A stretch of 64,000 bases of DNA from Meghimatium bilineatum (Eukaryota > Mollusca > Gastropoda > Stylommatophora > Philomycidae): positions 32,195,723-32,259,722 of the forward strand of contig CM067318.1 of assembly GCA_034231615.1 (NCBI GenBank), in the 5' to 3' direction. The position numbers and the translations under genes were made by a program. Positions 11,430-22,799 of this stretch are shown piece by piece (within the stretch, counting starts at the first letter, position 1; every line of letters begins with the position of its first letter). The notes beneath the pieces are model-generated. The model saw only the letters and a list, made by a program, of their open reading frames with translations. It had not been told where the DNA came from and ran no database searches.

Positions 11430-11960
11430 TGAACATGTCTAGCGTTCAAATACTGGAATACTCGCGCTGTCTACGTAAAATTCTGGCTATCAGGTGGCAT
11501 AACAAAATTACCAGCACCGAGGTCCTCCAAATGTACAAAACTGCAACAATAATGGTTACCCTTTGTAAAAAAAAAGACTCAGGTGGTTGCCCACATTCAG
11601 AGGATGAGCAACAGCCGTATCCCAAAACAACTGCTATATGGGGAGATCTTACACTGCAAAAGAAAAGTATAAAAAATTTGAGGGAGATTACAGCTTCAAT
11701 ACACAGATGTCTGCAAGATATCTACGATGTCTTTCTCATCCCATCCGAAAACTGAGAAAACCGAACTGACGATAGGCGAGCGTGGATAACTAGCCTGGAT
11801 AATGGTGGTATGACATTTGAGAATTCAATAACGCACAGAGCGAAAGAACGAAGATGAAATAAGGAGCAACAACGTGACATTCCTATGTCTTCTGTGGCAG
11901 AGCAAATCGCTAAAAGATCGGCAGATTCAGTCATGATAAGTGCTCGTACCACTCAACTCT
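11430..11960 (+). pseudogene. LINE reverse transcriptase C-terminal remnant
   Basis: The frame starts with YSRCLRKILAIRWHNKITST, the block that follows the RT palm in a widespread endonuclease-RT family. It continues through a diverged GDLTLQKKS and the conserved arginine/aspartate-rich tail. A frame change near 11755 is needed to reach RRAWITSLDNGGMTFE, then AEQIAKRSADS. This family usually ends with a Lys/Glu-rich helix, here partly preserved as RAKERRxNKEQQ. The catalytic palm is absent, so this is a 5'-truncated dead copy. Confidence 0.7.
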
Positions 11961-12189
11961 ATTTGAAACAAGCTTAATTCAGACTGTCTGTCAAGACAAA
12001 TATATACTCGAATAAAGGTGTTGATTCATGTAGTATGTTTTTTATTGTATTATTGCAAGGCCATTGCAAGGCAGTCGGTGGGGAGATAGGGTTAAACCGC
12101 GGTAATTTACATTTTAATCTGTGCCTTTTGTCTCTACACGACTGATTTTAGCATGCCACTTTGAACTACTAACCTGCAGTGCACCTCAA

Positions 12190-12860
12190 AACAAAAAAAT
12201 TTCAAGCCTGGTTTGGAAGCGTATGATTTTAATCAATTCTATCAGTTTGTCTGCATATTTGTAAATCTCCACGTTTGTATACACGTTTGTAAATCTCCGT
12301 ATTTCAAAATTTAAAATGTAGAACATTAATACAGTTCTAGAAACTGACCGATCTCGCTCCTGGCGGTTACAGTTGACAATTTTTATTACTGGTACTTTCC
12401 TTAACCAAATATGCAACATTCATCGCGTTCAACTTCCAATAGGGTTGCGAAGTGTCACACGGTTCTCTCTAGTTTAATTAATCTCAGCTGCAGACAGTCG
12501 AAAACAGATCGTTCAGATATCGATGGCAAACTATTGAACATAAATATTCCTTGCAAAATCATTACTTGTACAACCACAAATGAGTTAATTGTGACACCCT
12601 GAACATGATACAAACTAGAACTACTTGACCATATTTCAACTGGACTACACCAGCGCTCCATCTACCCGACAACAGCACCGAATTTACGTCTGGTTCACGT
12701 CAATACATACCGCAATATGTCTATAAATCTGATCTGCCTCAACTCTGACCTATTTATGGCTTGTCAATCGTTTACGCTGGCATGATCACAACAATGAATT
12801 CAAGAAATTGCTCGTATTAGTGCTAAAAAATGTGTGTCCTGTTCAGTTGATAGCCGTGTT
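12190..12860. other. Unassigned stretch with dispersed repeat E copy 2
   Basis: A short repeat of ACGTTTGTATACACGTTTGT is at 12270-12292. The second copy of repeat E is at 12500-12645 (TTGAACATAAATATTCCTTG, then AAAATCATTACTTGTACAAC). Nothing else is recognised. Confidence 0.4.
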
Positions 12861-12965
12861 CATTTAATGGTTTCCCCACATTCTACCGTTATACCCTGAT
12901 ACACATGATTCTGTTAACGTGTTCTTGATAAAGATATTTCGGTCGAAATGTCTATTACATATGTT
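12860..12965 (+). mobile_element. Penelope-like element 3' end, fragment
   Basis: It ends with GTTCTTGATAAAGATATT, then TCGGTCGAAATGTC (12921-12952), the same motif found near the 3' ends of both Penelope-like copies at 47-48.5 kb. The preceding sequence is too decayed to show a GIY-YIG domain. Confidence 0.4.
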
Positions 12966-13159
12966 GGTGTGTCTAAAAATGATTATTATTTTAAGAGTAT
13001 GTTTACAAGTATATTTATATATATAATCGAAATTTCGTTCGATAAATCTTTATCCAGCACACTGTACCAGAAACAAATGTGTCGGATTCAGATATTGATT
13101 TGTAACATATATAAAGGCACTTTGTTCAAAACGTCGATAAAGCATGCTGAGTGTCAGTA

Positions 13160-13860
13160 AAGAAGTATAATATTATAATACATAAATAAAGATATGACTG
13201 TTGTAATCAGTGAAAGACAAACAGTTTATTTACAAGTGGGTACGAGAAAAAAAGAGATGCAGGTGGTATAGTGAGGGGACAGCTTAACAAGATACTAAAC
13301 GATGGCATGTCAAGAGGTATTCATGATCCATTATAGTTTGCTTACTATATGGAAATGACACATCATCGGACCTGAAGTGTTCTATGTAGAACTGGTTTGC
13401 CGTCTGTGTGTTAAAGGCTTCCGGTAGAGAATCAAATGGTTGTAACACTAAGTCTACTATGCAGGTTGTTGTTGGTAGATAAAGAAGGTTGGACATTAGT
13501 GTGGCAAATCATTCCATTCTACGCATACTCAGTCAATAAGTGGGTCGAAACATAATGTGTTGGACCAAAAGGCAACACTTACAACTGACAATTGTTTGTT
13601 TATAAAAATTAAACTGACGTTTGTTCAATACAACAGTTATAACTGCCTGTGTGCTCAAAGCAGCAATGACAACTATCAATTATGTATTATCAAGACAACA
13701 TTTACACATGGCAAGCGTTTGTTCAAGAATCGCATGTATTACTACTACACGTGTTATTTATTTCAACATACGTCATAACGTAACGTTTCTCAATGCTGAT
13801 ACGCGATACACGCTAGTACGCGAGTATCTCCGCGGCATTTATCTCCATGCCTGTGGCATA
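13160..13860. other. Unassigned stretch
   Basis: Overlapping short frames at 13557-13893 are not supported by any domain. No tandem or terminal repeats were noticed. Confidence 0.3.
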
Positions 13861-13865
13861 ACCGT

Positions 13866-14108
13866 CTGTAGTATAGAAGACATCTGCACATAATTAATTA
13901 TGACATAATTCATGAAGGTCTTGATTATTGACGTGGTTTTCATTGGTCGTTATTCATACACTTGGAAATGCATGCTAAAATAGACATGGCGATTCCAAGT
14001 ATACACACAGTAACAAATAAAAAGCGAGACTGATAAAAAAAAGTAACAAATGAAGGCTTGTTTACTCTCTATACAAAAGTCTTTTTTTCTGCAAACTATC
14101 ATGTCTGT
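13866..14108. mobile_element. Foldback MITE family A, copy 2
   Basis: The left end CTGTAGTATAGAAGACATCT and right end AAGTCTTTTTTTCTGCAAAC are inverted. Internally, CATACACTTGGAAATGCAT faces GCGATTCCAAGTATACAC. The left arm has lost part of its sequence. A decayed family B end (GGTCTTATATTGTCAGCGAC) lies just downstream at 14376-14395. Confidence 0.65.
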
Positions 14109-14589
14109 GGTCTTCATTTTCCTCTCCTCTTTTTCGACTAACTCTTCTGCGTGCTTCTCTCCCGTTCTTGCTAAACTGAACAAGGCTCGTCCATTCTAAG
14201 GAGCGAAGTTTGAGCAGACAACTTGAATGTCTGCCTACCCGAGTGTGAGCATAATGAACAGGTCTGGTAGCAGATAACATTTGCCATCGCAGAACTGAGC
14301 AAACTTGTTTATACAAAAAATGTTTCAGTGAGGACATGCATGGCTATTACGTTAACCAATAATCCCAATATCCAAAAGGTCTTATATTGTCAGCGACCAG
14401 GGATAAACACTAGTACTGAGACAGTGTCGCTGAAGTGATTTTTATACAATTTTTTTCTCTACCACAATATAATCGGAATTTTGATAGCTTCATTCGTTCC
14501 TTACCTTCCCTAGAACCGAATAATTGCTCCACTTGGTCCTTACCTTTCATAGAGCCAGCATGTTGCTTGTTCCTTTTCTTAACTTCTTC

Positions 14590-16090
14590 TTTGCCTGTAC
14601 CGAATTAAAATACTCTGTTACTGAATGCATTTTATTTCTCATTTTCTGTATGCCAAAGCTGTGTACCTTATTTACACATATTGCATTATTTCTCATATTC
14701 TGTGTGACATAGTTTTGTACCTTATTTACACATATTACATTATTTATCATATTCTGTGTGACATAGTTGTATACCTTATTTACACATATTACATTATTTC
14801 TCATTTTCTGTGTGACATAGTTTTGTACCTTATTTACACATATTACATTATTTCTCATTTTCTGTGTGACATAGTTTTGTACCTTATTTACACATATTAC
14901 ATTATTTCTCATTTTCTGTATGCCATAGTTGTATACCTTATTTACACATATTGCATTATTTCTCATATTCTGTGTGACATAGTTTTGTACCTTATTTACA
15001 CATATTGCATTATTTCTCATATTCTGTGTGACATAGTTTTGTACCTTATTTACACATATTAATTATTTCTCATTTTCTGTGTGACATAGTTGTATACCTT
15101 ATTTACACATATTACATTATTTCTCATTTTCTGTGTGACATAGTTTTGTACCTTATTTACACATATTACATTATTTCTCATTTTCTGTGTGACATAGTTT
15201 TGTACCTTATTTACACATATTGCATTATTTCTCATATTCTGTGTGACATAGTTGTATACCTTATTTACACATATTACATTATTTCTCATTTTCTGTGTGA
15301 CATAGTTTTGTACCTTATTTACACATATTACATTATTTCTCATTTTCTGTATGCCATAGTTGTATACCTTATTTACACATATTGCATTATTTCTCATATT
15401 CTGTGTGACATAGTTTTGTACCTTATTTACACATATTGCATTATTTATCATATTCTGTGTGACATAGTTGTATACCTTATTTACACATATTACATTATTT
15501 CTCATTTTCTGTGTGACATAGTTTTGTACCTTATTTACACATATTGCATTATTTCTCATTTTCTGTGTGACATAGTTTTGTACCTTATTTACACATATTA
15601 CATTATTTCTCATTTTCTGTATGCCATAGTTGTATACCTTATTTACACATATTGCATTATTTCTCATATTCTGTGTGACATAGTTTTGTACCTTATTTAC
15701 ACATATTGCATTATTTCTCATATTCTGTGTGACATAGTTTTGTACCTTATTTACACATATTACATTATTTCTCATTTTCTGTGTGACATAGTTGTATACC
15801 TTATTTACACATATTACATTATTTCTCATTTTCTGTTTGACATAGTTTTGTACCTTATTTACACATATTACATTATTTCTCATTTTCTGTGTGACATAGT
15901 TTTGTACCTTATTTACACATATTGCATTATTTCTCATATTCTGTGTGACATAGTTTTGTACCTTATTTACACATATTACATTATTTCTCATTTTCTGTGT
16001 GACATAGTTTTGTACCTTATTTACACATATTACATTATTTCTCATTTTCTGTATGCCATAGTTTTATTCCTTATTTTCGTATATTGATTA
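14590..16090. repeat. 54-bp satellite with 13-unit higher-order repeat
   Basis: About 27 head-to-tail copies of a 54-bp unit (for example ATTATTTCTCATTTTCTGTG then TGACATAGTTTTGTACC). Unit variants such as TGTATGCC versus TGTGTGAC recur at copies 1, 6, 14, 19 and 27. The spacing is 5, 8, 5, 8, so the array repeats as a 13-unit block of 702 bp. The TGTATGCC landmarks start near 14640, 15341 and 16043. A single-base deletion at about 15061 makes the first block 701 bp. Because 54 is a multiple of three, both strands are open for long distances, giving spurious frames of over 300 codons; these are not proteins. Confidence 0.95.
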
Positions 16091-16194
16091 TATCTCATTT
16101 CATAGATATATAATTCTTCTTTTATAGTACATTAGTGAAGATCATAAAGCCGTGAACTTTTCTGAACAGGCTTGTGAAAAACTTAGTACTATTT

Positions 16195-16800
16195 GTCTTC
16201 TTAGTACAGTCATAGTCGTGTGATGCTCTCATGTATGTCCAAAGTCTTCTGTCTCTCGTGTATCTTCCGACACTGACGCTTTCCCATGCCACAATTCCAA
16301 CCTGTCCAGCATCTTCTCTTTCGAATTTCCCCTATTTCTCTTGCTCTTCAACTTGAATGTTGCCTCAGTCTATTCCACTACTTTTTTTATGATGTGTCCA
16401 AGGAAAGTAAACTGACCTCTTCTGATGTATGTGATCTATTCTATCTTATAAAATATCTTCTTTCAAGATACAGGCATATTCCATTATAACAACTTGGCCC
16501 GGACCGACGAAATATTTTTGTAATAACATAGTTCACTATATACACTATAAAGAATAAATATAATTGGAAATTTTGAAAAGTATGTTACGGAAATATTTTT
16601 TTAAAAGTATGCGTTATATAGGGATTTCATTTTATCTTCATTATGTCTTTTTCTGTCCATTGCGTTCTTATCATTCTTCTATAAAATCACATATCTGCTG
16701 TTTCACATGATTTCTTAATTTTCCTCTGATTGTCCATGACTCACTTCCATACATAATACTTGGTTCAATATAATTTAAGAATCCTCTCACTTCATTTGAT
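16195..16800 (-). pseudogene. LINE reverse transcriptase C-terminus split by a MITE
   Basis: On the minus strand the upstream part reads MYGSESWTI, then ADM-stop-FYRRMIRTQWTEKD. Across the inserted MITE it resumes as QFTFLGHIIKK, EATFKLKSKRNRGNSKEKML and DRLELWHGKAS. These are the canonical blocks of the endonuclease-RT family seen also at 1.4-2.2 and 22.8-23.5 kb. If the MITE and one copy of its TA target are left out, the two halves lie in the same frame, so the insertion postdates the LINE. Other stops show that the element is inactive. The C-terminal end, with YMRASHDYDC, falls near 16210. Confidence 0.8.
16471..16632. mobile_element. pogo/Tigger-like MITE inside a LINE
   Basis: The 162-bp insert starts CAGGCATATTCCATTATAAC and ends GTTATATAGGGATTTCATTT. 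The ends are imperfect inverted repeats. It is flanked on both sides by TA (16469-16470 and 16633-16634), the target duplication of the Tc1/mariner/pogo superfamily. It has no coding capacity. Fragments of the same end occur at 10.7 and 51.5 kb. Confidence 0.7.
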
Positions 16801-16809
16801 AGAGACAGA

Positions 16810-17465
16810 CATAACCCAAAAAATATTCCTTATACAGTATCGTGAAATATTCTCCTGTGGTATTCTACATTAAATTTCTTGAAAGAATTGCTATAGAAGC
16901 AAATGTTTTAGTTCTGGAGCAAAGAAAGGCAACACTGTGAGCGGCCAAGCTTGTCATTTGTAGGGCCGTAGATACGTCTTCACACTAAGGGGAGGGGCTC
17001 ATGTTCTGATTTCCTAAAAGGGGGTAGTTCAACAGCTCTACAGGCTTGGTCGTTTAAATTGTTACGGCCTAAAATAGTACAGTGGCAGTTCTAAAATACC
17101 AGATCATACCACCTGGATTTAAGTTTACTCGTCACTCGTGGATTGCAGAAAAAAAACTCCCGTGCTCTAATCAGCCACATAGATTTGGGTACCACACGAC
17201 TATTGATACGAGAAATGGAAGGTCGAGAAATGGCGAAATAACTACAATACAATTATTATTCTCAAATTACTTGTCCATTATTCCGTAACGTTTATTTACT
17301 TATCTAAGAGATATGCACATACGGGTATGTCTCCTGTCCTTTATAATTATTATGTCCTGAGTTTCCCGTCTATTACCATTATCTACACCTCAGAACTGTA
17401 AATCTTTTTCCGAGAGTACGCTGAGTTAATCGTCTGGTAGAGAGCCCAATTAATTGTGAAACATC
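16810..17465. other. Unassigned stretch with one dispersed repeat
   Basis: At 16965-17050 a block with GGGCCGTAGATACGTCTTC, then GGGGAGGGG, recurs near the poly-C tracts at 38.1, 39.3 and 45.7 kb. A decayed start of the GAA-tailed SINE (GGAGCAAAGAAAGGCAACAC) is at 16916. Confidence 0.4.
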
Positions 17466-17467
17466 TC

Positions 17468-17493
17468 ACACGAGAGAGAGAGAGAGAGAGAGA
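17468..17493. repeat. GA microsatellite
   Basis: Perfect alternating GA run. A looser GA-rich patch follows at 17865-17910. Confidence 0.9.
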
Positions 17494-17909
17494 TCGCGCG
17501 CTTTAGTTTTCTATTAGCACTACAGAAGACCACAACCTTGTCTTTATTCGAACAATGCAGTTATGTTATTTTTTTGCCAGAACAAATTGATTGCATGTAT
17601 ACACGATCAGCTGGTACCCACAGCTTCTTGAATGCTACTGCTCGTGCGTGTATGTGAGCGAGTGTCAGTCCTCTGTGTCAGATTTTCACTTTGTTTCTAA
17701 GAAGACCCTAGAGGGATCTTCACATTGGATAATGAGAAAATCGTGGCGTTGTGACCTGATTTATTTTCTGTTGTCCTTGATTTCTGGGATTTCCGGCGGA
17801 TACAAAAATGTCAACAAAGCAACCGTCCTGAATCGTGGAAGACAGAATTGTTCAAGAGGAGTGAGTTAACACGAGAGAGAAAGAGATAGAGAGAGGAAGA
17901 GAGGGGCAA

Positions 17910-19214
17910 AAAATTAAATAGAGTGAACGAGCTAGCGGCAGTGAGCTCTAGAGAGGCAGATAGAACTGATGAGGAAACAACGAGAGAATTAGATCTAGTG
18001 AAAGTTATCAAGTACCGTGCCCACATCAAAGATTGGCTGTAATTGACCCCAAACCACACTGCCTCTTATCATGACGGTGCTCTCTGATAGACTGTATCAT
18101 GTCCATCTCGTGATGTTCCCCATTAACTTGTATCTCTGACTACCTCTTGCTTGCCTCCCACTCAATTATACCCTCAAGTAAGGTATTCAACAAGGTACCA
18201 AGTCTTTTAATAGGTCCACAATATTGTATTTCTTTGATTGTTATTACTTATATTATTCCGATTTCGATGTTCTCAGAACCCCTTTGGTTTCTTCTCCTTC
18301 CATGAAGTTATCCCTATTCTTATATATATATATATATCTACATCTCAGAGGCATCATTTAATCAATTCCTCACTACTGATCCTACCCATTCTATTTAGTT
18401 CTTATGTTATACTCAGGCATACTACTCATAACCAAGACGAGACCATGCTACAATCTTCCGACTTAAAACTCGTCATTGCAGACTCAACTATCACATGTAC
18501 ATTATGCCAAAACTTGGTCAGAACTGCACCCATGTACAGAATGCAAGCGGATGGCAGAAAATATACTGTAAGATTGTCGTCTTCACAAAATAAGTAGAGC
18601 TGAGATGTAATCTCCCAGCCTCCTCCGACCTCCCTGAAGGAAAAACTGTGTGGTCATTGACAAACATGATATAGACCGCCACGTTTATAAAAAAGTTGGA
18701 TGTGGTCGTATAACAGCGAAGAAAGATGTCAACATCACAAGAAAGTTGACCTTTCAGTAGAAGGTCGACTGTAAAACTTGTTCTATTGTTGGTTCATTGG
18801 TGTCCATTAGGTGTTAAATTTGTTTCCTGACAATGGCTTCATAGTGCAACCGTGATTATCACCAACTGTGTTGTAACCACTACCTCCAACAAATGGATGG
18901 CCTTTGGAGTATCAATGTTGTACAAATATTGCACCGTCCATAACTTTTCATGGCAGAATTGAACTTTTTAAAATATACATGTCATTTTCCAAAATAGTAT
19001 TACACTATAATCCAAATCATGTTAATTGTATTGTCTGATGTGAGTTTTGATTGATCACTTTGTGTGGTAAGCCAATAAGAGACACGACATTTGTGTTTTC
19101 TTTAAAAATAACGCAATATAATGAAAGAGGCGAATCTCATCCTAGCACGTGTTGCTAAATGTGAGTTTGATGAGAAGGAGGAAGGTGTGCGCAATAATGA
19201 ATGTGATAGGGAGG
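17910..19214. other. Unassigned stretch
   Basis: Contains a TA run at 18318-18337 and an open frame at 18238-18597. Near the frame's end it shows CTLCQNLVRTAPMYRMQADG, which I do not recognise. There is no splice or domain support. No transposon termini were seen. Confidence 0.3.
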
Positions 19215-20178
19215 AATATGTTAATGATGATTTACGAAGATGATGATGTCGATGAATGTGATGATGATGTGACGATGAAGAATAAGATATAATGGTGATG
19301 TTGCTGGTGGTGGTCTCGATGATGACGATGAAGAATAAGATATAATGGTGATGTTGCTGGTGGTGGTCTCGATGAATGTGATGATGACGATGAAGAATAA
19401 GATATAATGGTGATGTTGCTGGTGGTGGTCTCGATGAATGTGATGATGACGATGAAGAATAAGATATAAAGGTGATGTTGCTGGTGGTGGTCTCGATGAT
19501 GATTGTGACGATGAAGAATAAGATATAATGGTGATGTTGCTGGTGGTGGTCTCGATGAATGTGATGATGACGATGAAGAATAAGATATAATGGTGATGTT
19601 GCTGGTGGTGGTCTCGATGATGATTGTGACGATGAAGAATAAGATATAATGGTGATGTTGCTGGTGGTGGTCTCGATGAATGTGATGATGTCGATGAAGA
19701 ATAAGATATAATGGTGATGTTGCTGGTGGTGGTCTCGATGAATGTGATGATGACGATGAAGAATAAGATATAAAGGTGATGTTGCTGGTGGTGGTCTCGA
19801 TGATGATTGTGACGATGAAGAATAAGATATAATGGTGATGTTGCTGGTGGTGGTCTCGATGAATGTGATGATGACGATGAAGAATAAGATATAATGGTGA
19901 TGTTGCTGGTGGTGGTCTCGATGATGATTATGACGATGAAGAATAAGATATAATGGTGATGTTGCTGGTGGTGGTCTCGATGAATGTGATGATGACGATG
20001 AAGAATAAGTTATAATGGTGATGTTGCTGGTGGTGGTCTCGATGATGCTGATGTGACGATGAAGAATAAGATATAATGGTGATGTTGCTGGTGGTGGTCT
20101 CGATGATGCTGATGTGACGATGAAGAATAAGATATAATGGTGATGTTGCTGTTGGTGGTCTCGATGATGCTGATGAAC
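19215..20178. repeat. GAT-rich minisatellite with five-unit higher-order repeat
   Basis: About 15 copies of a unit built on GATGAAGAATAAGATATAAT, GGTGATGTTGCTGGTGGTGG and TCTCGATGA. Measured from the AAGAATAAG landmark, successive spacings are 53, then 62, 62, 59, 62, 59 twice over, then 62, 61, 61. The spacing pattern and the marker variant ATAAAGG (19455 and 19759 units) both repeat after 304 bp, so the array has a five-unit higher-order repeat. On the minus strand it gives low-complexity Ser/His/Thr-rich frames that are by-products. Confidence 0.9.
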
Positions 20179-20264
20179 ACGTTGAAAGTACTAAAGAAGA
20201 GGAAATAGTTCGGATGAACGATAAACATATTAAACCCCGTATAGCAACTAACCGACGACTGATG

Positions 20265-20412
20265 TGTCGGGCCATTGTCGCAAATGATACGTTGCCACAG
20301 CGCATTTTCATTCTTTGGACTGTATCCTGCTGGAGATCTAGTGACCATGTCCTGCTACAAGTGAGACCTAGTGGAAGTTTGAGATTGAACGCTGAAAAAG
20401 AAGAATTATAGC
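20265..20412 (+). mobile_element. GAA-tailed SINE, 3' half
   Basis: Carries CGCATTTTCATTCTTTGGAC, TGTATCCTGCTGGAGATCTA and GTTTGAGATTGAACGCTGAA, then AAAGAAGAA. It resembles the variant at 46.9 kb, in which extra sequence sits between the two CCTGCT blocks. Confidence 0.55.
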
Positions 20413-20979
20413 AACTAGTCGTCCTTCGCATTTGTTTATCAAACATTTTTCAAAATTGACTGTTACTTTCCGAGAAATCTAATTTCTAATACATACTGCT
20501 CAGTTAAACAGAAATGATTAGTGTAATAAGAAAAAACAGGGAGGGGTAAATGATGTATTCTTAGTCAGTACCACAGGACGATATATATATATAATTATAG
20601 AACTTTCAACTTTATACATTTTTTAAACTTGAGTTTTCTATATTCCATAAGCTACTGTTGAAATTTCTAGTTGTTAACATCAAGTTCATGTCATCATTAC
20701 GTTTCTGAACGTCTGCATCATAAACTCATTTTTTAGTTTGTCTGAACAGAAAATAAACAGAATTTGATCAATCACCGGGAGAAAAAAAAACAGCGGCAAA
20801 CATATATTTAGTTTTTTTCTTCTTTTTTATTTCTCCGTTCACTTTTCTTGTTTGAGGAGAAAACTAGCTTACAAGAGTTGTAAACACTCGGGAGTTTATA
20901 ACTCACTAAACGTATTGATTTTTCCATTTTCCTGCTCACATGTTCTCTAGAATTCTCATCTTTTTAATGTATTGGCAAT

Positions 20980-21425
20980 TAATCTCCCTTCCGATCTCAC
21001 ACCATAAGAAAGGGTCTCGGCTGGGTTGAGTTCCAAGCAGTAACCCATTCCCCAAACTTCATGATTTAGTCTGGCCTTCTTAGGGAAGCCTAAGCGAAAT
21101 CTACTATCAGTTTGTCTGGTCGTTTCTATAACGAAGAAAGGGGCCAGAGTTTTCCATGCTGGTCTCGGAGGTTTCAGCCAGGAACGAGCCCCCCGACCCC
21201 CAGTTTCATTAATTTACAAGATGGCATAGAGAGATAACCAGCTCTGTTTGCAAGCTAAGGCATTAAGGAGAATTTCTGTAAAATGGAGTTCTGCTGTCCC
21301 TGTACTAAGGGTCAAATCTGTGGCCTACCCTATTTCTCATAGGGATAAGTGCTCCAGCGTAGGGTAACAACCCTAAACAGGAAGTAGGTGGCTGGAGTAA
21401 CACAGGGCAAATGTCAAGATAAACC
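20980..21425. other. Unexplained GC-richer segment
   Basis: A 440-bp stretch of more balanced composition, with GGGTCTCGGCTGGGTTGAG and AAGTGCTCCAGCGTAGGGTA. There is no reading frame worth calling. It could be the untranslated leader of a retrotransposon. A phrase resembling its start, GGTCTCGGATGGGTTAG, is at 52851. The nature is unknown. Confidence 0.3.
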
Positions 21426-21429
21426 AAAA

Positions 21430-21560
21430 AAAAGGTAGATGTGTTACCAAAATAAAATGTAAAACAACCTAACAACGAGATACAGGGACATACGACGTTT
21501 CGACTAATAAGCCTTCATCAGGACAAACGAAAGACAACAGTACAACGAATCTTACATGGA
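21430..21560 (-). mobile_element. Penelope-like 3' end with hammerhead-like core
   Basis: On the minus strand the sequence reads CCTGATGAAGGCTTATTAG, then TCGAAACGTC (21494-21522). The order CTGATGA, short hairpin, GAAA is that of a type I hammerhead ribozyme. Penelope-like elements are known to carry hammerhead motifs. The flanking stem I is not well paired here, so activity is doubtful. The following TTGGTAACACATC resembles the GTGTTACCAGT that trails the motif at 47-48.5 kb. Confidence 0.45.
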
Positions 21561-21569
21561 GACAAACGT

Positions 21570-22295
21570 GGTTGATAAGGAGGAAAGAGGAGAGATAGCG
21601 AATAGATAGCAAATAGGGAACAGCATAGCAGGGAGGAAGAGAGTATGAGGAGAAGAAGTGAGGAGGGGAAAGTGCACAGAAGGAAGGGAGGAGTGAAAAA
21701 ATATATAAGGTGTGGTAGTCAGTAAACCTTTCTTATTTCTCATAACAGTTTGTAGCCTGTGCATTCATTCTTGTAGGGACTCTTTAGATGTGGTTTCTGA
21801 CTTATGTTTACAAAAGTTTGATTATAAGACCCAATACGCGGTATTATGAAAATTAACGCAGCACCATATACGACTTTGCTAAGTACGTGTGTTATAGAAT
21901 ACTAGTTAGAAATACTTTTAAAATAAATAAATTCATATTTGTGTGTTCGCAGCCCTATTAGAGTTGGGATGTGAGCATCTATAGTATAAGACCCACTGGC
22001 TACCTCGAAATCCAGCCGCTTTAAAGACATTTAACTATTCCCTTTATTTTCGTTGGCTGTCACCCAAAGTATAATCATAGTGGCCAGTGCAAACTTATTA
22101 AATGAGTCATTAAGAAGGATGCATTTACAATTACCCATTAGGTCGTGTATCGTAGACGAACATGGTTGAAAACCAGTATACTAACAAATTAATTCAAAAT
22201 AATAAAACATAATTTTGCATACATCAAAACATTCAGAGAGAAAAAGTTTAGCTAGAAACGTTTTCTTTCGGACGTACATCAAAATTCTTTCTGTA
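21570..22295. other. Unassigned stretch
   Basis: A purine-rich block (GAGGAAAGAGGAGAGATAGC and similar) lies at 21575-21700. No coding or terminal repeat evidence was found in the rest. Confidence 0.3.
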
Positions 22296-22299
22296 CATG

Positions 22300-22375
22300 A
22301 CAAAATGGCATATATTTCCACAGCCATAGAAAACTTCCCTGCATTCCGTCGCAGGAAAACATGCAGTAAAGAAAG
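22300..22375 (+). mobile_element. tRNA-SINE 3' tail, fragment
   Basis: CTTCCCTGCATTCCGTCGCA then GGAAAACATGCAGTAAAG matches the tail of the tRNA-SINE at 32021-32168 (CAGGAAAACATGCAGTAATG). The tRNA-like head is absent. Confidence 0.5.
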
Positions 22376-22479
22376 TTTATGATAGCATCATTCTCGTATG
22401 TTCTTATCTCTAAATTGTTATGTTACCAACATCCTTCTCGGGTGAGATCCTGCACGCTGATTACACTCATTGGTCACAT

Positions 22480-22790
22480 ATACATATATGTTTCAACAAA
22501 ATCCACACATCATCATAAATAGAATACACCGCAAAGAACAAACTATAATGTTTAGGCCTCGTGAGCAACACACGTGGAACTTTAATAACAAAAACATACA
22601 AGAAGTTATCGCAGACCATACTGCAAACACTGCAACAGACAAGAAGAGGAAACAGTAAAACATCACATTATTGAGTGACCTACACTACAAGACCTTCGGA
22701 AACAAATATTCCCACCAAATCCCTCTATCACTAATACCCTCTATAAGAGACACAATATCACCTGGAACAGAGAATTAGAGTAAAAACTGG
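22480..22790 (+). pseudogene. LINE C-terminal zinc-knuckle remnant
   Basis: The frame gives RPYCKHCNRQEE, then TVKHHIIE followed by a stop where the family has Cys-Pro, then LQDLRKQIFPPNPS and YKRHNITWNRELE ending in a stop. The Cys-x2-Cys...His...Cys pattern is the C-terminal zinc knuckle of I-group or related LINEs. It ends just before the next LINE fragment. The N-terminal catalytic domains are missing. Confidence 0.65.
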
Positions 22791-22799
22791 CAACCACGG

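Noticed and set aside
15059-16045. A 328-codon minus-strand open frame and a 313-codon plus-strand frame over the same region
   Set aside because: Both come from the 54-bp satellite. They are open on both strands because 54 is a multiple of three, and they have no composition of a real protein.
18238-18597. 119-codon plus-strand frame as a gene
   Set aside because: No recognisable domain, promoter or splice support, and it includes a TA microsatellite.
19928-20446. 172-codon minus-strand frame
   Set aside because: Low-complexity translation of the GAT minisatellite fused to a SINE fragment.
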